This document shows positions 47,180-58,766 of a stretch of DNA of 64,000 bases, piece by piece (the stretch's first letter is position 1; each line of letters opens with the position of its first letter). Origin of the DNA: Papilionanthe hookeriana x Papilionanthe teres (taxonomy: Eukaryota; Streptophyta; Magnoliopsida; Asparagales; Orchidaceae); the NCBI GenBank assembly GCA_022702705.1, contig CM040428.1:52299198-52363197 (forward strand), in the 5' to 3' direction. Made by a program: the position numbers and the translations under genes. The notes under the pieces were generated by a model. It saw nothing but the letters and a program-made list of their open reading frames with translations, did no database searches and was not told the origin of the DNA.

Positions 47180-48520
47180 TGTGCAATTTGTTGTCGACTT
47201 AGCTCAACTTGATGTAAAAAGTGCATTTCTCCACGAATTTCGAAGGAGGAGATGTATATATCAGATGTAGAAGGGATTTAAAGCTTCCGAACACAGAATC
47301 AAGTTTGCAAATTAAACAAACAAGTTGCTTTATTTAAAGCAATCACCATGACTATAGTGCACACAATTTGACTACTTAGTGCTAAAAAAATGCACGTGTA
47401 AGTTAGTTTGATCAATGTATCTGCTTTAAGAAACTCCAAGATAGTGCACTTATCAATTTATTCTTATATTTTAATGATGCTTTGATAAAAATGATCACTT
47501 GAACTCAGAGTTCTAGTCTTAAGGCACTTAAGAGGCCAAGAAGATTCTTTAGGATGGAGATCAAGCACGATAAAAAGGTACAATCAGCTTGACGTAAACT
47601 TAATATCCAAATCAAGCACTTTTAATGTTCAATATTGATGAAACCAGTAAACTACCCAGCAATCCTTTAACTCTGCATTTCAAAATAAGTGCATCAAGGT
47701 CTCTAAGTACAAGTGATTTGAAGAGAAAATGGTTAGTATTCTGTGTGCAATTGCAATGAGAACCTTGATGGATTTAACGGTGTGTACAAGACTCGAATTT
47801 TTATATGCTATTAGTTTAGTGAGCCAATATATACATGAACTCATTAAAGCTGTTGGCAAGTAATTAAGTGAATTCTATGGTATATTTAAGGTATCATGGA
47901 TGTTGATTTGAAGTTTAAAATAAATTTTCTATTGAAGATCATTTAGTTGTTTTTTCTTTTAAATATTCACACACCCTGCATATGTGAAGTCTTGAACCTA
48001 AGACCTGAGGTTGAAGGACAAAGCTACCCAACCACTAGGTCAAGATGACTTGCATTATATTGAAGATCGTTTAGTTGGATATATGGATTCTTGTTGTGTA
48101 GGTTATTCCTAAAAGAGTCCATTAGCAATTTTGGTGTGTTCACTGCAGTAGGGGGACTAGTAAGTTAGAGATCTATATTACAGCCGCAGTTGCTTTGTTT
48201 ATTATGAGTGTGTGTTGACAATAGAACGCTAAACTAAATCATTCAGCTTCATAATTTGATAAAAAAACTTTGGATTCATATAAAATATCTATATAGATTT
48301 TAACAATAGTTAGAGTGTCACTTATTTAGTAAGAACCAAGTTTATCATGATAGCATCATGCATATTAACATTCCACACCTTTTTAATAGAAAATTAATAG
48401 AAGGGTGAAATGTTCTACTATAGAAGGTTGATATTATAGATAATCTTATGAATATATTGAGGTATGTGAAAACAACATTTGTAATTGATCAACAATTATC
48501 AAATTATTTATGCTTAAATT
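47180..48520 (+). pseudogene. Ty1/copia RT-RNase H remnant
   Basis: Broken frames give LAQLDVKSAFLHE.., EEMYI (RT), then a damaged YVDD-like zone, FRMEIKHDKK, a GVY..GIMDVDLKFKIN zone and LVGYMDS-like RNase H entry, and finally VYHDSIMHINI and IIDNLMNILR at the RNase H end. Interrupted by many stops and by a SINE at 47950-48058. Confidence 0.7.
47950..48058 (-). mobile_element. Short tRNA-derived SINE with 19-bp TSD
   Basis: On the minus strand it has an A-box-like TAGTGGTTGGGTAGC, a B-box-like GGTTCAAGACT and an A-rich tail (TTTAAAAGAAAAAAC). It is flanked by ATTGAAGATCATTTAGTTG (47931-47949) and ATTGAAGATCGTTTAGTTG (48059-48077), a 19-bp duplication with one mismatch. Removing it joins two parts of the copia RNase H remnant. 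Confidence 0.8.
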
Positions 48521-49019
48521 TATTACATGTGCAAATATATATTATTGAAAATGATTGTTCGTTTCACACTATAAATATCCTAAATAGAGGCTATCACAAA
48601 GTCTTAACTAGAGGCTATCACAAAATTCTTGCTAATTCTAAATAAAGGATACGACAAATGCATATAATTGTGTTTGATTAGTAATGTTTTGGGAGAAACT
48701 CTTTACTATAAAATTGATGCAATTGTCAGTTATATGCATGGGCAGAATCAAGCTATGTCAAGAGTGGGCAATTGTCTGTCATAGAATTTAAGATTTCTCT
48801 ATATATATATTTTTTAATAAAAGAGCACGAATGCTCAATTTTATTGCTTCAAAAAAAGAAGTACAAAACCGGGAAAAAGGTCCCAACACACACACACTAC
48901 AATAAGACCAAACAGAAAAATAAAAAACGGGCCCTTTTTCCAAAAAAGTAAAAACATACAACTCACATGACAAAACAAAAACAAAAACTAGATAAACATT
49001 AACTATCTAAAGCAAAAAC

Positions 49020-49560
49020 TTAATTTAAGAACACAGGAATATAATTAGAGACAATTGGTTTAATCAATCGAGCTCCAAGCTTCGCAATCCAATCTGCCAC
49101 CAAGTTCACTTCACGTCGTGTATGAGTCCAAATCACATTCAATCCGGCAGTCAGAGCTCTAATTTTTCTAATCTGTAACACAATACTCCAATGACAGTTA
49201 TAATTTAAGGAACAAATTTTCCGAAGAATTAAAGAGTCAGTTTCTAAATAAATATTAATCCATCCCCTATGCCGAGCAATACGAATAGCAAAAATGATGG
49301 CCTCAGCCTCGACAATTAAAGGTGATAAAGCATTAATAGGAGCTGCAAACCAAGCAATAACCAAACCATTCCAGTCACGAATAATACCTCCAATACCAGC
49401 TTTCGAAATATTTCATGAAGCATCTGTATTTATTTTTCGAAACGGAGTCTGAGGTTTGCACCAAGAAATATGCTTGACGAATTGAATGCAAAATTCAACG
49501 AAACGTTGAGATTATTAGCAATAGCAACAATAAAACTATTACTAGAAGAGAAGGAATCAT
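49020..49560 (-). pseudogene. L1 ORF2: RNase H domain
   Basis: EAEAIIFAIRIARHRG, LETDSLILRK and HTRREVNLVADWIAK carry the E, D and H/D residues of the plant-LINE RNase H. The domain ends in PVFLN before the stop at 49020-49022; its N-terminal part is in another frame. Confidence 0.8.
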
Positions 49561-49599
49561 GAACGTAAAGACATTTATAAATATAAGAGTAAATCCGAC

Positions 49600-51740
49600 C
49601 AACCACTTAAGAGAAGCTCAAAATAATACCATTATGCTTAACATTATTACGATTAATCCAAATAAACCACACAATAATAGAGGGAATAATACTAAGGAAA
49701 GAATGACCTTTACTGTTCCAATCTCTAAACATCTCCAGAATAGAATTATAGCTATTAAAAGCATCTTTACGGCCACAAAAATTGAAAATCCTATTCCAAA
49801 TATCAACAATGAAACTTGCACTTAATAAAAGTGTGCAAAATAGACTCCTCCTCATTACCGCATAATAAACACTTAGAAACAATTCTTAAACCTTTCAGCT
49901 TAAGAAGATCATCAATTGGTATGCAATTATGTAAAAGCCTCCAAGAAAAAAACGAAATAGATGGCTTCAGCCACTTGTTCCAAAGCCACTGCAGGTCTAA
50001 ACCGACGAGAATAGAGTCGATCGAAGCAAAAGTTTTAGTAACGGACTCCTAAGCTTACCTTCGATCTTTGGAATATCACATCTAATATTTTCCAAAGAAA
50101 TCTTAGAAATAAAGACAACATCAGCATACTTAACCACAAACCTTAATTTAGGAAGATTCCAATTAGAATTATCCCAGAACTCATTAACAGTAACATTAAT
50201 GTCAAAAGGACCACCATAACAATTTGCAAGAGAACCCAATAAGGTCCAATCATCATACCAAAAAGAAATATTGTCAAAACCAACGTCCCAACACATTAAA
50301 CTTTCAACCAAATTAGAAACCTTTAACATCTCTTTCCAAATATATGAATCATTATTGGAAGGAGAGATAGATAACGGGTGCAAATTACCACAATATTTAG
50401 AAGAAAGAAGATAAGCCCATATAGAGTTATTTTCTCTAAAGTGAAACCACAATTTCATAAAATTGTACCTAATAGAATCAGCAATTTTACGAAAGCCCAA
50501 GCCACCACTAGATAAAGGTTTACAAAGCTTATCCCAGCATTTCCAGTGTAAACCCTTCTTACGACACCCATCCCATAAGAAACTATTAAATAAAATCTCT
50601 AACTTCCTAATAATAGTATGATGAACATTCATCACCTGAATACTATAAAGAGGAAGAGAAGTAAGTATACTCTTTAAAAGAGTAATCCTCCCCCCAAAAG
50701 AAAGGAACTTGTTTTCCCAAGAATGAATTTTCATTCTAATCTTGTCCACCAAATCAGAAAACAGAGCAATTTTCTTAGAATTCTTATCCAAAACAAAACC
50801 AAGATACTTAAAAGGCAAAGTAGAAAGGCGACAAGAGGTATAATCGAGCAATCCACTTCAACTTACCATTAGAGATGTACTTAGAGCCATAAAAGTGGCA
50901 CTTGGCGAGTGTTGAAAAGCAAACCGGAGGTCTTCCGAAAATGATCAAAAAGCTTCCAAATCCTCTTAATAGATCTCTTATTAGAATTAGTGAAAATAAT
51001 AAGATCATTAGCATAACATAAATGTGAAATGCTTATGTTACCTTTATGCACATAGTTATGGGAAGGATTATCCTCATAAAGTTTATAATACACCTAGAAA
51101 AATAATCAAAAACCAGAATAAACAAATAAGGAGAAAGAGGGTCTCCTTGCTTAATACCTTTAGTAGCCATAAAGTGACCATTAGAGCTACCATTAATAAT
51201 AAGAGAATAATAGTTATTATTAAGAATTCTGTAAACTAAATTACAGAAATCCCTATTAAAACCACGAGCCTTCAACACATGAATGATAAATTCCCATCTC
51301 ATGGAATCAAAGGCTTTTTTAATATCCATTTTGAAAATAACATTCCCATCTCTTTTCCTTTTGTCAATATCCAATAACAACTCTTGACCTGTAAGAGCAT
51401 GATCAATAATATTTCTACCCTTAATAAAAGCCGTCCGATTTAAAGAAATAACATTACCCAAGACACATCGAATTCGCTAACAATGATCTTAGAAATTATT
51501 TTAGAAATAACAGTACTAATACTTATAGGTCTAAAACAATTCCAGGAACTAACAACATTATCTTTAGGGATGAGCACAATACTAGAACTTTTAAAAAATT
51601 TTGGTAAATCAATGCCACAGAAAAAATCCAGAATAGTACCAATAAAATCAGTTTTAATAATGTCCCAACAGTGTTTATAAAAATCAACAGTAAATCCATC
51701 AGGCCCAGCAGCCTTACCAACATCCATACTGTCCAGAACA
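49600..51740 (-). pseudogene. L1 ORF2: reverse transcriptase and zinc-binding RVT region
   Basis: In order: KAAGPDGFTVDFYKHCW, FRPISI (51727-51440), NRTAFIKGRNIIDHAL, KMDIKKAFDSMRWEF, GIKQGDPLSPYLF (51461-51033), then HLCYANDLIIFT at about 51040-51000, where the usual YADD reads YAND. The C-terminal GGRITLLKSILTSLP, CWDKLCKP..GGLGFR and zinc-ribbon-like region follow (50851-49600). Frameshifts occur near 51740, 51450, 51030 and 50850. Confidence 0.85.
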
Positions 51741-51748
51741 TTATTAAT

Positions 51749-53045
51749 CTAAGAAAAAGAAGGCACATAAGAGAAATTCTTCAAATGCAAATTCTCAGTC
51801 AAAGGAAAAACGTCAAAGTTAATCATATCCAAAGAACTGTTATCATTAGAGAACAAGTTTGAAAAAAATCTAATACCATCGTTAATAATATCTTCCTCAT
51901 TAGTTAATTCATAACCATTAACATCTCTAATAGAGGAGATAAAATTTCTGTTTCTCCTACTCTTTATGCAAGCATGAAAAAAGGAGGTATTTCTATCTCC
52001 ATCCAAAAAATTACACCTAAAAGCTTTTTGAGCATAAAAGCTCTCCTCAATGTTAATAGCATAAGTAAGATCTTTCTGAGCTTGAGTAAAGAGATCAAGA
52101 TTAATAATATTATGATGATACGGGACCTCTAAATCCTTAACTCTAGTCTCGGCCTCTAAAACCATATTATTGATATTACCAAAAACATTCCAATTCCAAG
52201 ATCTTAATTTATTAGCAAGATGTTTATGAATATACCATAACTTCTGCCCATAATTAAGAGTATGATAACAAAAATTACTGGAAACCCAGTTATTTTTTAT
52301 GAAATCCATAAAACACGGATGCTGAATCCAAACATTAAGGAAACTGAAATGATAAGCTCTTTTAATGGTCTTATTGAAAACTTTTAATAAAATAGGAGTG
52401 TGATCAGAAGCATTAAAAGCCAAATGCAAAATTTCAAAACTACCAAACCTATTACACCAACTGGAATTAGCTAAAAACCTATCAAGTCTTTCAAAAACAT
52501 TACCCCTATGCCAAGTAAATGAATTACCAGAAAACCCTAAATCAAAAAGCTCAGCATCCAGAATGACATTATTAAAACTAGAAATAAGATTAATATTAGG
52601 AGAAAAACCACCTCTCTTCTCATGAACAACAGAAATAACATTAAAATCACCACCAACAAGCCAGTGCTCATTCAAAGGGCCAATGCAATTAATTAAATTC
52701 CATAAAATCGATCTATCCCGCCTAGTACAACCGAAGCATAAACAATAGAAAAATAGAAGGAGACATCAAGATAAGAAACAAGAATATGCAATAATTGAGC
52801 ATGATTAATAATCACCTCAACCTTAATAAAGTCTTTCCAAAAGAACCAAATTTTATTGTTAACATTAGCCATAAACTGAAAATTATCAATCTTCCTAACA
52901 TATTTAGAATTATTAGCATAATTAACTAAAGGTTCCAGAATTCCAAAAAAATGTAAATGATATTGTCGATAAGATTTTTAAGTCTATTAGAGGCATCACA
53001 TTTAGCAATACCTCTAATATTCCGTACTAAAGTATTATAATTCAT
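51749..53045 (-). pseudogene. L1 ORF2: apurinic-type endonuclease and linker
   Basis: Starts MNYNTLVRNIRGIAK at 53045. After a shift-rich stretch, GGDFNVI, FTWHRGN, ERLDRFLAN and SDHTP (catalytic SDH) follow, then a linker with KAFRCNFLDGDRNTSFFHA to the stop at 51749. Confidence 0.85.
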
Positions 53046-53249
53046 CATCGGTATCTTTCCTACCTCTAGTAATTCTAGAAGTAGAAGTTACCTCATTCAA
53101 ATCAATCTTACCATTCATATGATCGACCACCGCATCGGGATTAATATAGCTTAATTCCTCGCTACCTTTAAATTTCTTCCTTCTCGAGGATTTTTGAACC
53201 AACCGAGTCTTCTTCGAGCTCGGACCTGTTTAAAGTAATAAAATCGCAT

Positions 53250-54470
53250 TTAAATTGTCGAAACCATATCTCCAATAATATCCTTCCCCTTATTGGTAAT
53301 AGATAAATTAACATTTGCCTGATCAACAATAGGATCAATCAATAAATTCGATTGATTATTGTTGATAAGTTGATTATCATTAGAAGATACAATCCTATTC
53401 TCATTGGCATCAGTTAGATCAACATGATTTTGATCTAAATCTACTTGCAAGTCGACTGGAGGTAAATCTTTAGAAGAAGCAACCATATTATGAACAACTT
53501 GAGGCAAATCTTTAGGAAACTGAACAACATCATCAACCTTATCAGGAATAACAATCACATTAGAATTCGCAAGATTAGTAGATCTTGCAGAATTATTATT
53601 AATATACTGATCAAGAATTGGTTGCATATTAACATCTTTATTAGAGGCCACCATATTAATATTAGAATTCTTAATATGTTTAGCCTTCAACTGAGGATGA
53701 GCAATAAAGCAATTATTAAAATTATGTCCAAACATACGACATTTACTACAATATGGTGGAATATATTCCATTTCAACAGATTGTCAATACCCTGAACCAG
53801 AGTCCTCCAACCAAACAAAATCACAGAAAGAAGCTGTAACATCCCTTTCAATAAGAATACGAGCATTAGAAGGTCTACTATAATTGACAGATGTCATATC
53901 GATTTTCATCGGTGAGCCAAAAATTTTACCAAGAGAATATAAAACTTTCTTGTTATAAAATTGCAATTTTAACCCAGGAAAACGAAACCAGATATGAACA
54001 ATTGGGGGTTCTTCCTTGGGATTAAAATCGACGATCCATTTAAGGAGTTTCATATAAACTTTTTCAATCGAATAACTTTCTTGGAGAAAAGTCGAGTATA
54101 ATCGGATTCATTCTCGAAGCTTTATCATAAGATGCCTACCATCAATGAGGCCTACATTTCATTTACCTAGAAGTTTAAGATCGGTAAAATACCTTCGAAT
54201 GATCTCCATCTTTGGGTGAGCATATGTGAACTTACCAATCAAAGTATATTTAAGAGGCTCTGCAAGAAGAGCCGTTTCTTCCTCATTAAAGAATAGAGCT
54301 GGTTTACCATTTTTCTTTGAAGCTTTCTTTAAAAGTCCATCAGATCCATCCTCCCCAAACTGGTCTCTGAAGGAAACGGGGAATAAACAAATATTATGAG
54401 AAGAAGTAGATGATTCAATGTTACCCTTAAGAGCTTCAAGAAAAGAAGGCCGATTGAGAAGATCGGCCAT
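53250..54470 (-). pseudogene. L1 ORF1: DUF4283-like domain plus CCHC-type knuckle
   Basis: Starts MADLLNRPSFLEAL at 54470. The RNA-binding DUF4283-type part includes IVHIWFRFPGL and YSLGKIFG (54053-53784) and ends with a knuckle CSKCRMFGHNFNNC (about 53750). A polar Asn-rich tail runs to 53250. At least two breaks occur, near 54160 and 53785. Confidence 0.75.
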
Positions 54471-54665
54471 TCTACGAAGCTAAAATCGTCAGATCCTTAA
54501 GAAAACATACGTAAACAAGATAAAAAACAGCAAGAAATCCGATCATCAAGCGCCGACAGACAAGGAAGACGAAACCCTAAAAGAGCACCAAGAACCCTTT
54601 CCGCTCTCATCCGCTCCCCACGGGTCCTTTTCCCTACTAAATGTGTATATCAATTTCTCTATATA

Positions 54666-55546
54666 AATAGTAAATAATAATAATTTTTCCTTATATAATT
54701 TAGGTAATTTAGTTATTTGGGCCCATGTAGGGCAGTTTGCATTTATCCAGATAAAATGCTTATTTGAAAATGTGGATCATGAGATTCGACTTCCGTTCCG
54801 CATTTAATATAAAAAACCAACCATGTTTTCGGATAAGTTGCTCAAACACAGTTTTCAAACGGTGAAACGGTGTTTTCAAAACATAGCCGTTGCGGATAAG
54901 CTGCTCCAAACTGAGCCTTAGTCCTGATATATTCATTTGTCAAATACATATAAAAAGTAAAATATTTGGTGATTTTGCACACCCTAAAACTTAATGTTGG
55001 CTACGCCCTTGGTTGTATATCGTCCGAAAGTATCTCATCATGCTTATGATGGCTTTTGTATATGTGTGTATATCTTGACAGAAATCTTATATTACATTTT
55101 TTTTTTCTTTCGAAATTTATAGTCTCACATGAATATAGACACAATGTCTTGATCAACATTATACCCTTTAAATATCTCCGTGCATGGCACGTGTTCTAGA
55201 CAAATGACACGTACAAAAATAATAACAACAATTATTTAAAATTTGATTTGATGCATACGCTCATCATGCATGCCATTGTGTGCAAACCACATCACATTCT
55301 ATTTTTAATCCATAAGTTGGTCTATAAAGCATTTTCTTTTTGGTAAGCCCCCATATACCAATACCAAAAGGAGACACATTCCTTTCAATGCTCCCACTTG
55401 TCCCCATATCATGCATGGAGCTCCCTTTTCTTTCAAGCGAAGGTTGGTATAGGCCTCAACTATGGCAAAACTAGGGAGACAATATCCTAGGTTTTATCCC
55501 AATTATAGCTAATTGCATAAGGAGTCTTCTTTGTAAATTATTTTTA
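54666..55546. other. Spacer, nothing recognised
   Basis: AT-rich; contains near-repeats of GATAAGCTGCTC and GATAAGTTGCTC (54830-54910), otherwise without features. Confidence 0.5.
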
Positions 55547-55798
55547 GGAACTTTTACTTAAATACCACAGTATAATTATATATTTACATATATAACATGT
55601 GAATTTTCATATTTACTTACATACTACTCAATCTTTACTATAATATAAAAAATACTATTTTTATTAACTTTTTAAAAGTGAAGAATGCTTTTTTATGCAT
55701 ATATTTTTAACACCATAGTGTAATAAATGTAAATATCAAATTTTACTTGTTAGATATGTAATTACATAAGAATTGTGTGGTATGTATGTAAATTTTTC
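55547..55798 (+). mobile_element. Hairpin MITE, near complete
   Basis: Starts GGAACTTTTACTTAAATACC and ends GGTATGTATGTAAATTTTTC. Flanks TTATTTTTA and TTATTTGAA are a possible 9-bp duplication with three mismatches. Confidence 0.8.
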
Positions 55799-56121
55799 TT
55801 ATTTGAAACATGTAAAACATAAACAAAATTGTGTGATGAGAAATGAGATAGTTTTTGTTAAAAAGGATAAATTATTACATCAGGACTTTAATCATGATCT
55901 GTCACGTGTACATGTAGACCCACCCAATCAGAGGGATGAAGTGGGGTCAAAATAATTGAGAATATGTAAAATTTTGCTCTTTTAGTTTCATAAAAAAAAC
56001 AGTGTAAGTTTGAACGAAAACATAAATGTTGCGAAGGGTCGAGTTTGTAATTATGTAAATTCGATGAGAAAAGTTGATAATTGAGCCAAAAAAAAAAGGT
56101 GAGAAGAGTTAATAATTTTTA

Positions 56122-56285
56122 GGGGCAACGTATCACCTAATTCCTATTTTGTTTACATATATAACAATTAAATTTTATATTTTGTACATTTATGCACCCA
56201 AATATTTTGTTCTGCATAAAAAATATTGCAAAAAATGAAATACATCTTTTCATGCATAGTCAATAAGTAACACGGTATATATATA
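56122..56285 (+). mobile_element. MITE, right arm lost
   Basis: Starts GGGGCAACGTATCACCTAATT, has the core GAAATACATCTTTTCATGCAT and is cut where a CTCG-rich repeat begins. Confidence 0.65.
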
Positions 56286-56287
56286 CA

Positions 56288-56392
56288 AATAGGCTGTCAA
56301 AATAGCTCGTTGTTTGCGAACAACTTGTGTTCGGCTCATTAAGAACCTCGGATTCGGCTCGTTCGCTAAGTTAACGAGCTGAACACAGACAA
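56288..56392. repeat. hAT-MITE-like arm before coatomer fragment
   Basis: GGCTGTCAAAATAGCTCG.. then GTGTTCGGCTCATTAAG and GCTCGTTCGCTAAGTTAACG. It joins the coatomer delta sequence at about 56383-56390 (GAACACAG, then ACAAAG). A similar unit in the same direction lies at 57285-57442. Confidence 0.5.
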
Positions 56393-56817
56393 AGTCTTCA
56401 TTACCATTGACCGTCAATTGCTGGCCTTCGGTTTCCGGTAGAGAGACTTCTGTTAACATTGAATACGAAGCTACTGAAATGTTTGACTTGCAAAATGTTG
56501 TGATCTCCATTCCTCTTCCTGCAGCTCGGGAGCCACCAAATGTCTTGCAGATAGATGGTGAATGGAGGCATGATGCTAGGGCATCTACATTGGAGTGGTC
56601 GATACTTCTTATTGACAGCACTAATCGAAGTGGATCGATGGAGTTTGTTGTGCCTCCAGCTGACCCCTCTGCTTTCTTCCCTATCAACATCGGATTTACT
56701 GCGGCTAAGACATTTAGTGATGTAAAGGTTGTGAATGTGATGCCGCTAAGAGGCGGTGCTACCCCTAAGTATGCTCAGAGGATACAACTACTCACCGACA
56801 CTTACCAAGTCGTTTGA
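56383..56817 (+). pseudogene. Coatomer delta subunit, C-terminal fragment
   Basis: One uninterrupted frame gives the end of the mu-homology domain of the COPI delta subunit: PLTVNCWPSVSGRETSVNIEY, FDLQNVVISIPLP, DGEWRHDAR, LEWSILLID, GSMEFVVPPAD, then VVNVMPLRGGATPK and the terminal TYQVV. That is about 140 of roughly 500 residues. No upstream exons exist between the L1 and this point, and the 5' edge is a transposon-like arm, so I read it as a captured or retroposed gene end, not an active COPI gene. The frame is intact, implying fairly recent capture or misplacement of exons outside the window. Confidence 0.8.
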
Positions 56818-57031
56818 TTCCTAAGTGCTGATAGCTTAGCATATGTGAAGAAAGATGCGTCTCTGTTCTATGTTCCCGCGCTTCTGCTCTGGTTTTCAAT
56901 ACATGCTTCTACTTTGTCTCTTCCCCTGACTGCTATTTTATTCTTATTTGTATAGAACCTATAACTTCTCACATGCTGAAAGATTTTGTGAGAGTCGGTT
57001 TTCACATCATATTATTCGTTATTGTTGGATA

Positions 57032-57034
<3 letters not shown>

Positions 57035-57101
<67 letters not shown>
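57035..57101. repeat. (TA)n microsatellite
   Basis: About 33 TA units downstream of the coatomer fragment. Confidence 0.95.
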
Positions 57102-57105
<4 letters not shown>

Positions 57106-57284
57106 ATATTTTTTAAATTTTTTTATTTTTATTTTGACTACAAAGCTACAAAGATTTATAATCAATTAAAAGTATTAATTAAAAAAATAGAATACAATTT
57201 ATTAAATTAGATTCAAATATGTTTTAATATAAACATTAATTTTTAGATCATGTCATAGCCCTTAACATTTTATACTTACTTGAT

Positions 57285-57442
57285 TAGGATTGTCAAAACG
57301 ATTCTTTATTCGTGAATAGCTCGTGTTCAGCTCGCTAAGCAAACGAGTTGAACACGAACACACATTTTGAGTTTGAAATATAAACAAGCCGAACAAGAGT
57401 TGAGCTTGGGCTCGCTCGTGTTCGGCTCGCTTACACCCCTGC
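57285..57442. mobile_element. hAT-MITE-like element
   Basis: GATTGTCAAAACGATTC on the left and GTGTTCGGCTCGCTTACACC on the right; between them GCTCGTGTTCAGCTCGCTAA and GAGTTGAACACGAAC. The layout resembles CTCG-rich hAT-type MITEs of plants. No TSD identified. Confidence 0.5.
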
Positions 57443-57515
57443 ACACACGTTGAAGTTTAAGAGATATATGTAAATACATAATAATTGAGTAGTTTTTATG
57501 TAAATATTCTTGAAA
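57443..57515 (+). mobile_element. MITE fragment (right arm)
   Basis: TTGAAGTTTAAGAGATATATG, then ATAATTGAGTAGTTTTTATG: a cut right arm, directly after the hAT-like element. Confidence 0.5.
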
Positions 57516-57552
57516 TAAAGGAATATATTTGACTATTTCATAGTTAAATAAT

Positions 57553-57675
57553 ACGGGCATTTAAATACTGGCCACACATTTCTCATGTATTTATATATCT
57601 AACAAATAAATTTTAATTACTTACATCTACAAATCTCAAAATGTTTTATATCACAATTAAAAATATCGTTACATT
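57553..57675 (+). mobile_element. MITE fragment (left half)
   Basis: GGGCATTTAAATACTGGCCAC, CATTTCTCATGTATTTATATA and TTTATATCACAATTAAAAATA match the left arm and core start of the family. Confidence 0.55.
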
Positions 57676-57679
57676 AGAA

Positions 57680-58217
57680 CTATGCATGTAGAGCTACGTG
57701 CGGAGTCTAATAAAATAACTTTACTTGGAAGCGATATAAAAATAAAAAAAAAAACGGCGCAGTAACACGGGGAATATTTATACCGTGTCATTCCACATTA
57801 TTAAGTATTATTGTGGTGATTTTGATGTGTTATTGACGTTTTATTGTGTTATTATAACATAAGGAATATTCTCATAACACAATAACACTTGAATAATACG
57901 GAGAGAATATTCTCCCGTCAACCCAGTAACACAGGAAATATTCTCCCCGTGTTATTCCTCGTTATTCATGTGTTATTATGTGTTATTCAAGTGTTTATTG
58001 ATGTGTTATTGTGTTATTATAACACCGAAAATATTCTCATAACACAATAACGCTTCAAAACGACCACAATAACGCTTAATAATGCAGAATAATATGGGGA
58101 GAATATTCCCCCGTGTTACTTCCGTATTACCGCATCATTTTTTTATTTTTCTTTCATTTTCACGTGAACACGTGAAGTAATTTTATTGGACTCTGCATTA
58201 TAACTTTACATGCGGTG
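57680..58217. mobile_element. Foldback element with nested hairpins
   Basis: The two ends are inverted copies of each other over about 90 bp: GCATGTAGAGCTACGTGCGG on the left pairs with CCGCATGTAAAGTTATAATG-type sequence read from the right, and both arms then carry AGTC.AATAAAAT.ACTT, an A-rich spacer and GTAACACGG..GAATATT. The interior is several shorter inverted repeats built from ATAACACAATAAC, GTGTTATTATAACA and GGAGAATATTCTCC. No coding frame. Target-site duplication not identified. Confidence 0.7.
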
Positions 58218-58556
58218 TCAGTGACTTAATATTACTTCCCCTTCACCTTCAATGTCTAGTCTGCTCAGAAGAAGTCTGACGAAGTTGCCGGAGCTCTGCC
58301 ATAGTTTTAAAATATCTGGGAAGGAATCTACGGTAAATCAGCGAGCAGCGATGCAGTGCGGCTGATCGGCTGCGACATTTCTTCGGCGTCAGATGCAGCG
58401 AATGGGAGGAGAAGCTCGGGTTTGGAACCTGCTGCATGTGAGGAAATGGGACCTCTAGGTTTTGGGTGGAGGAGGGAGAGCTGGTCGTGAGAGAGAGGTG
58501 TATGGCTTCAACTACTCTCTGCTTTCCCTTCCAGCGAGCACTATTGGCGCAGGTGC

Positions 58557-58625
58557 TGTAAATACTGAAGTTCGGGTGTGAAATATATAATATTAATAGC
58601 TTTAAGTGCTATGCATGTAAACCCC
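58557..58625 (+). mobile_element. MITE fragment (right arm)
   Basis: ACTGAAGTTCGGGTGTGAAATA, then GTGCTATGCATGTAAACCCCC; upstream of the ADF promoter. Confidence 0.5.
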
Positions 58626-58702
58626 CCAAAAAGAAGCTAATTTGATTAATATATGTATGTAGTTTCAGCAAACATCAAGGGCATAGTTGGAACTCCCATC
58701 TT

Positions 58703-58708
58703 TATATA
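58703..58708 (+). promoter_or_regulatory. TATA box of ADF gene
   Basis: TTTATATACA, about 60 bp upstream of the ATG at 58767. Confidence 0.6.
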
Positions 58709-58766
58709 CACTCCACCTTCCTGACCAGATCCAGAGAAAGCGAAAAGCACGAGAAAGCGAGAAAAG

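Larger units (their letters stand above)
48806..54652 (-). mobile_element. Full-length L1-type LINE, inactive
   Basis: The element is 5,847 bp, flanked by ATTTCTCTATATA at 48793-48805 and 54653-54665. It carries ORF1 (54470 to about 53250), ORF2 from ATG at 53045 down to about 49020 and a short A-rich 3' end. Both frames are broken by stops and shifts. It is the longest insertion in the window and lies between the RMR gene and the coatomer fragment. Confidence 0.9.

Noticed and set aside
49559..53795. Plus-strand frames within 49559-53795
   Set aside because: Shadows of the minus-strand L1 ORFs, Asn/Ile/Lys-rich without domains.
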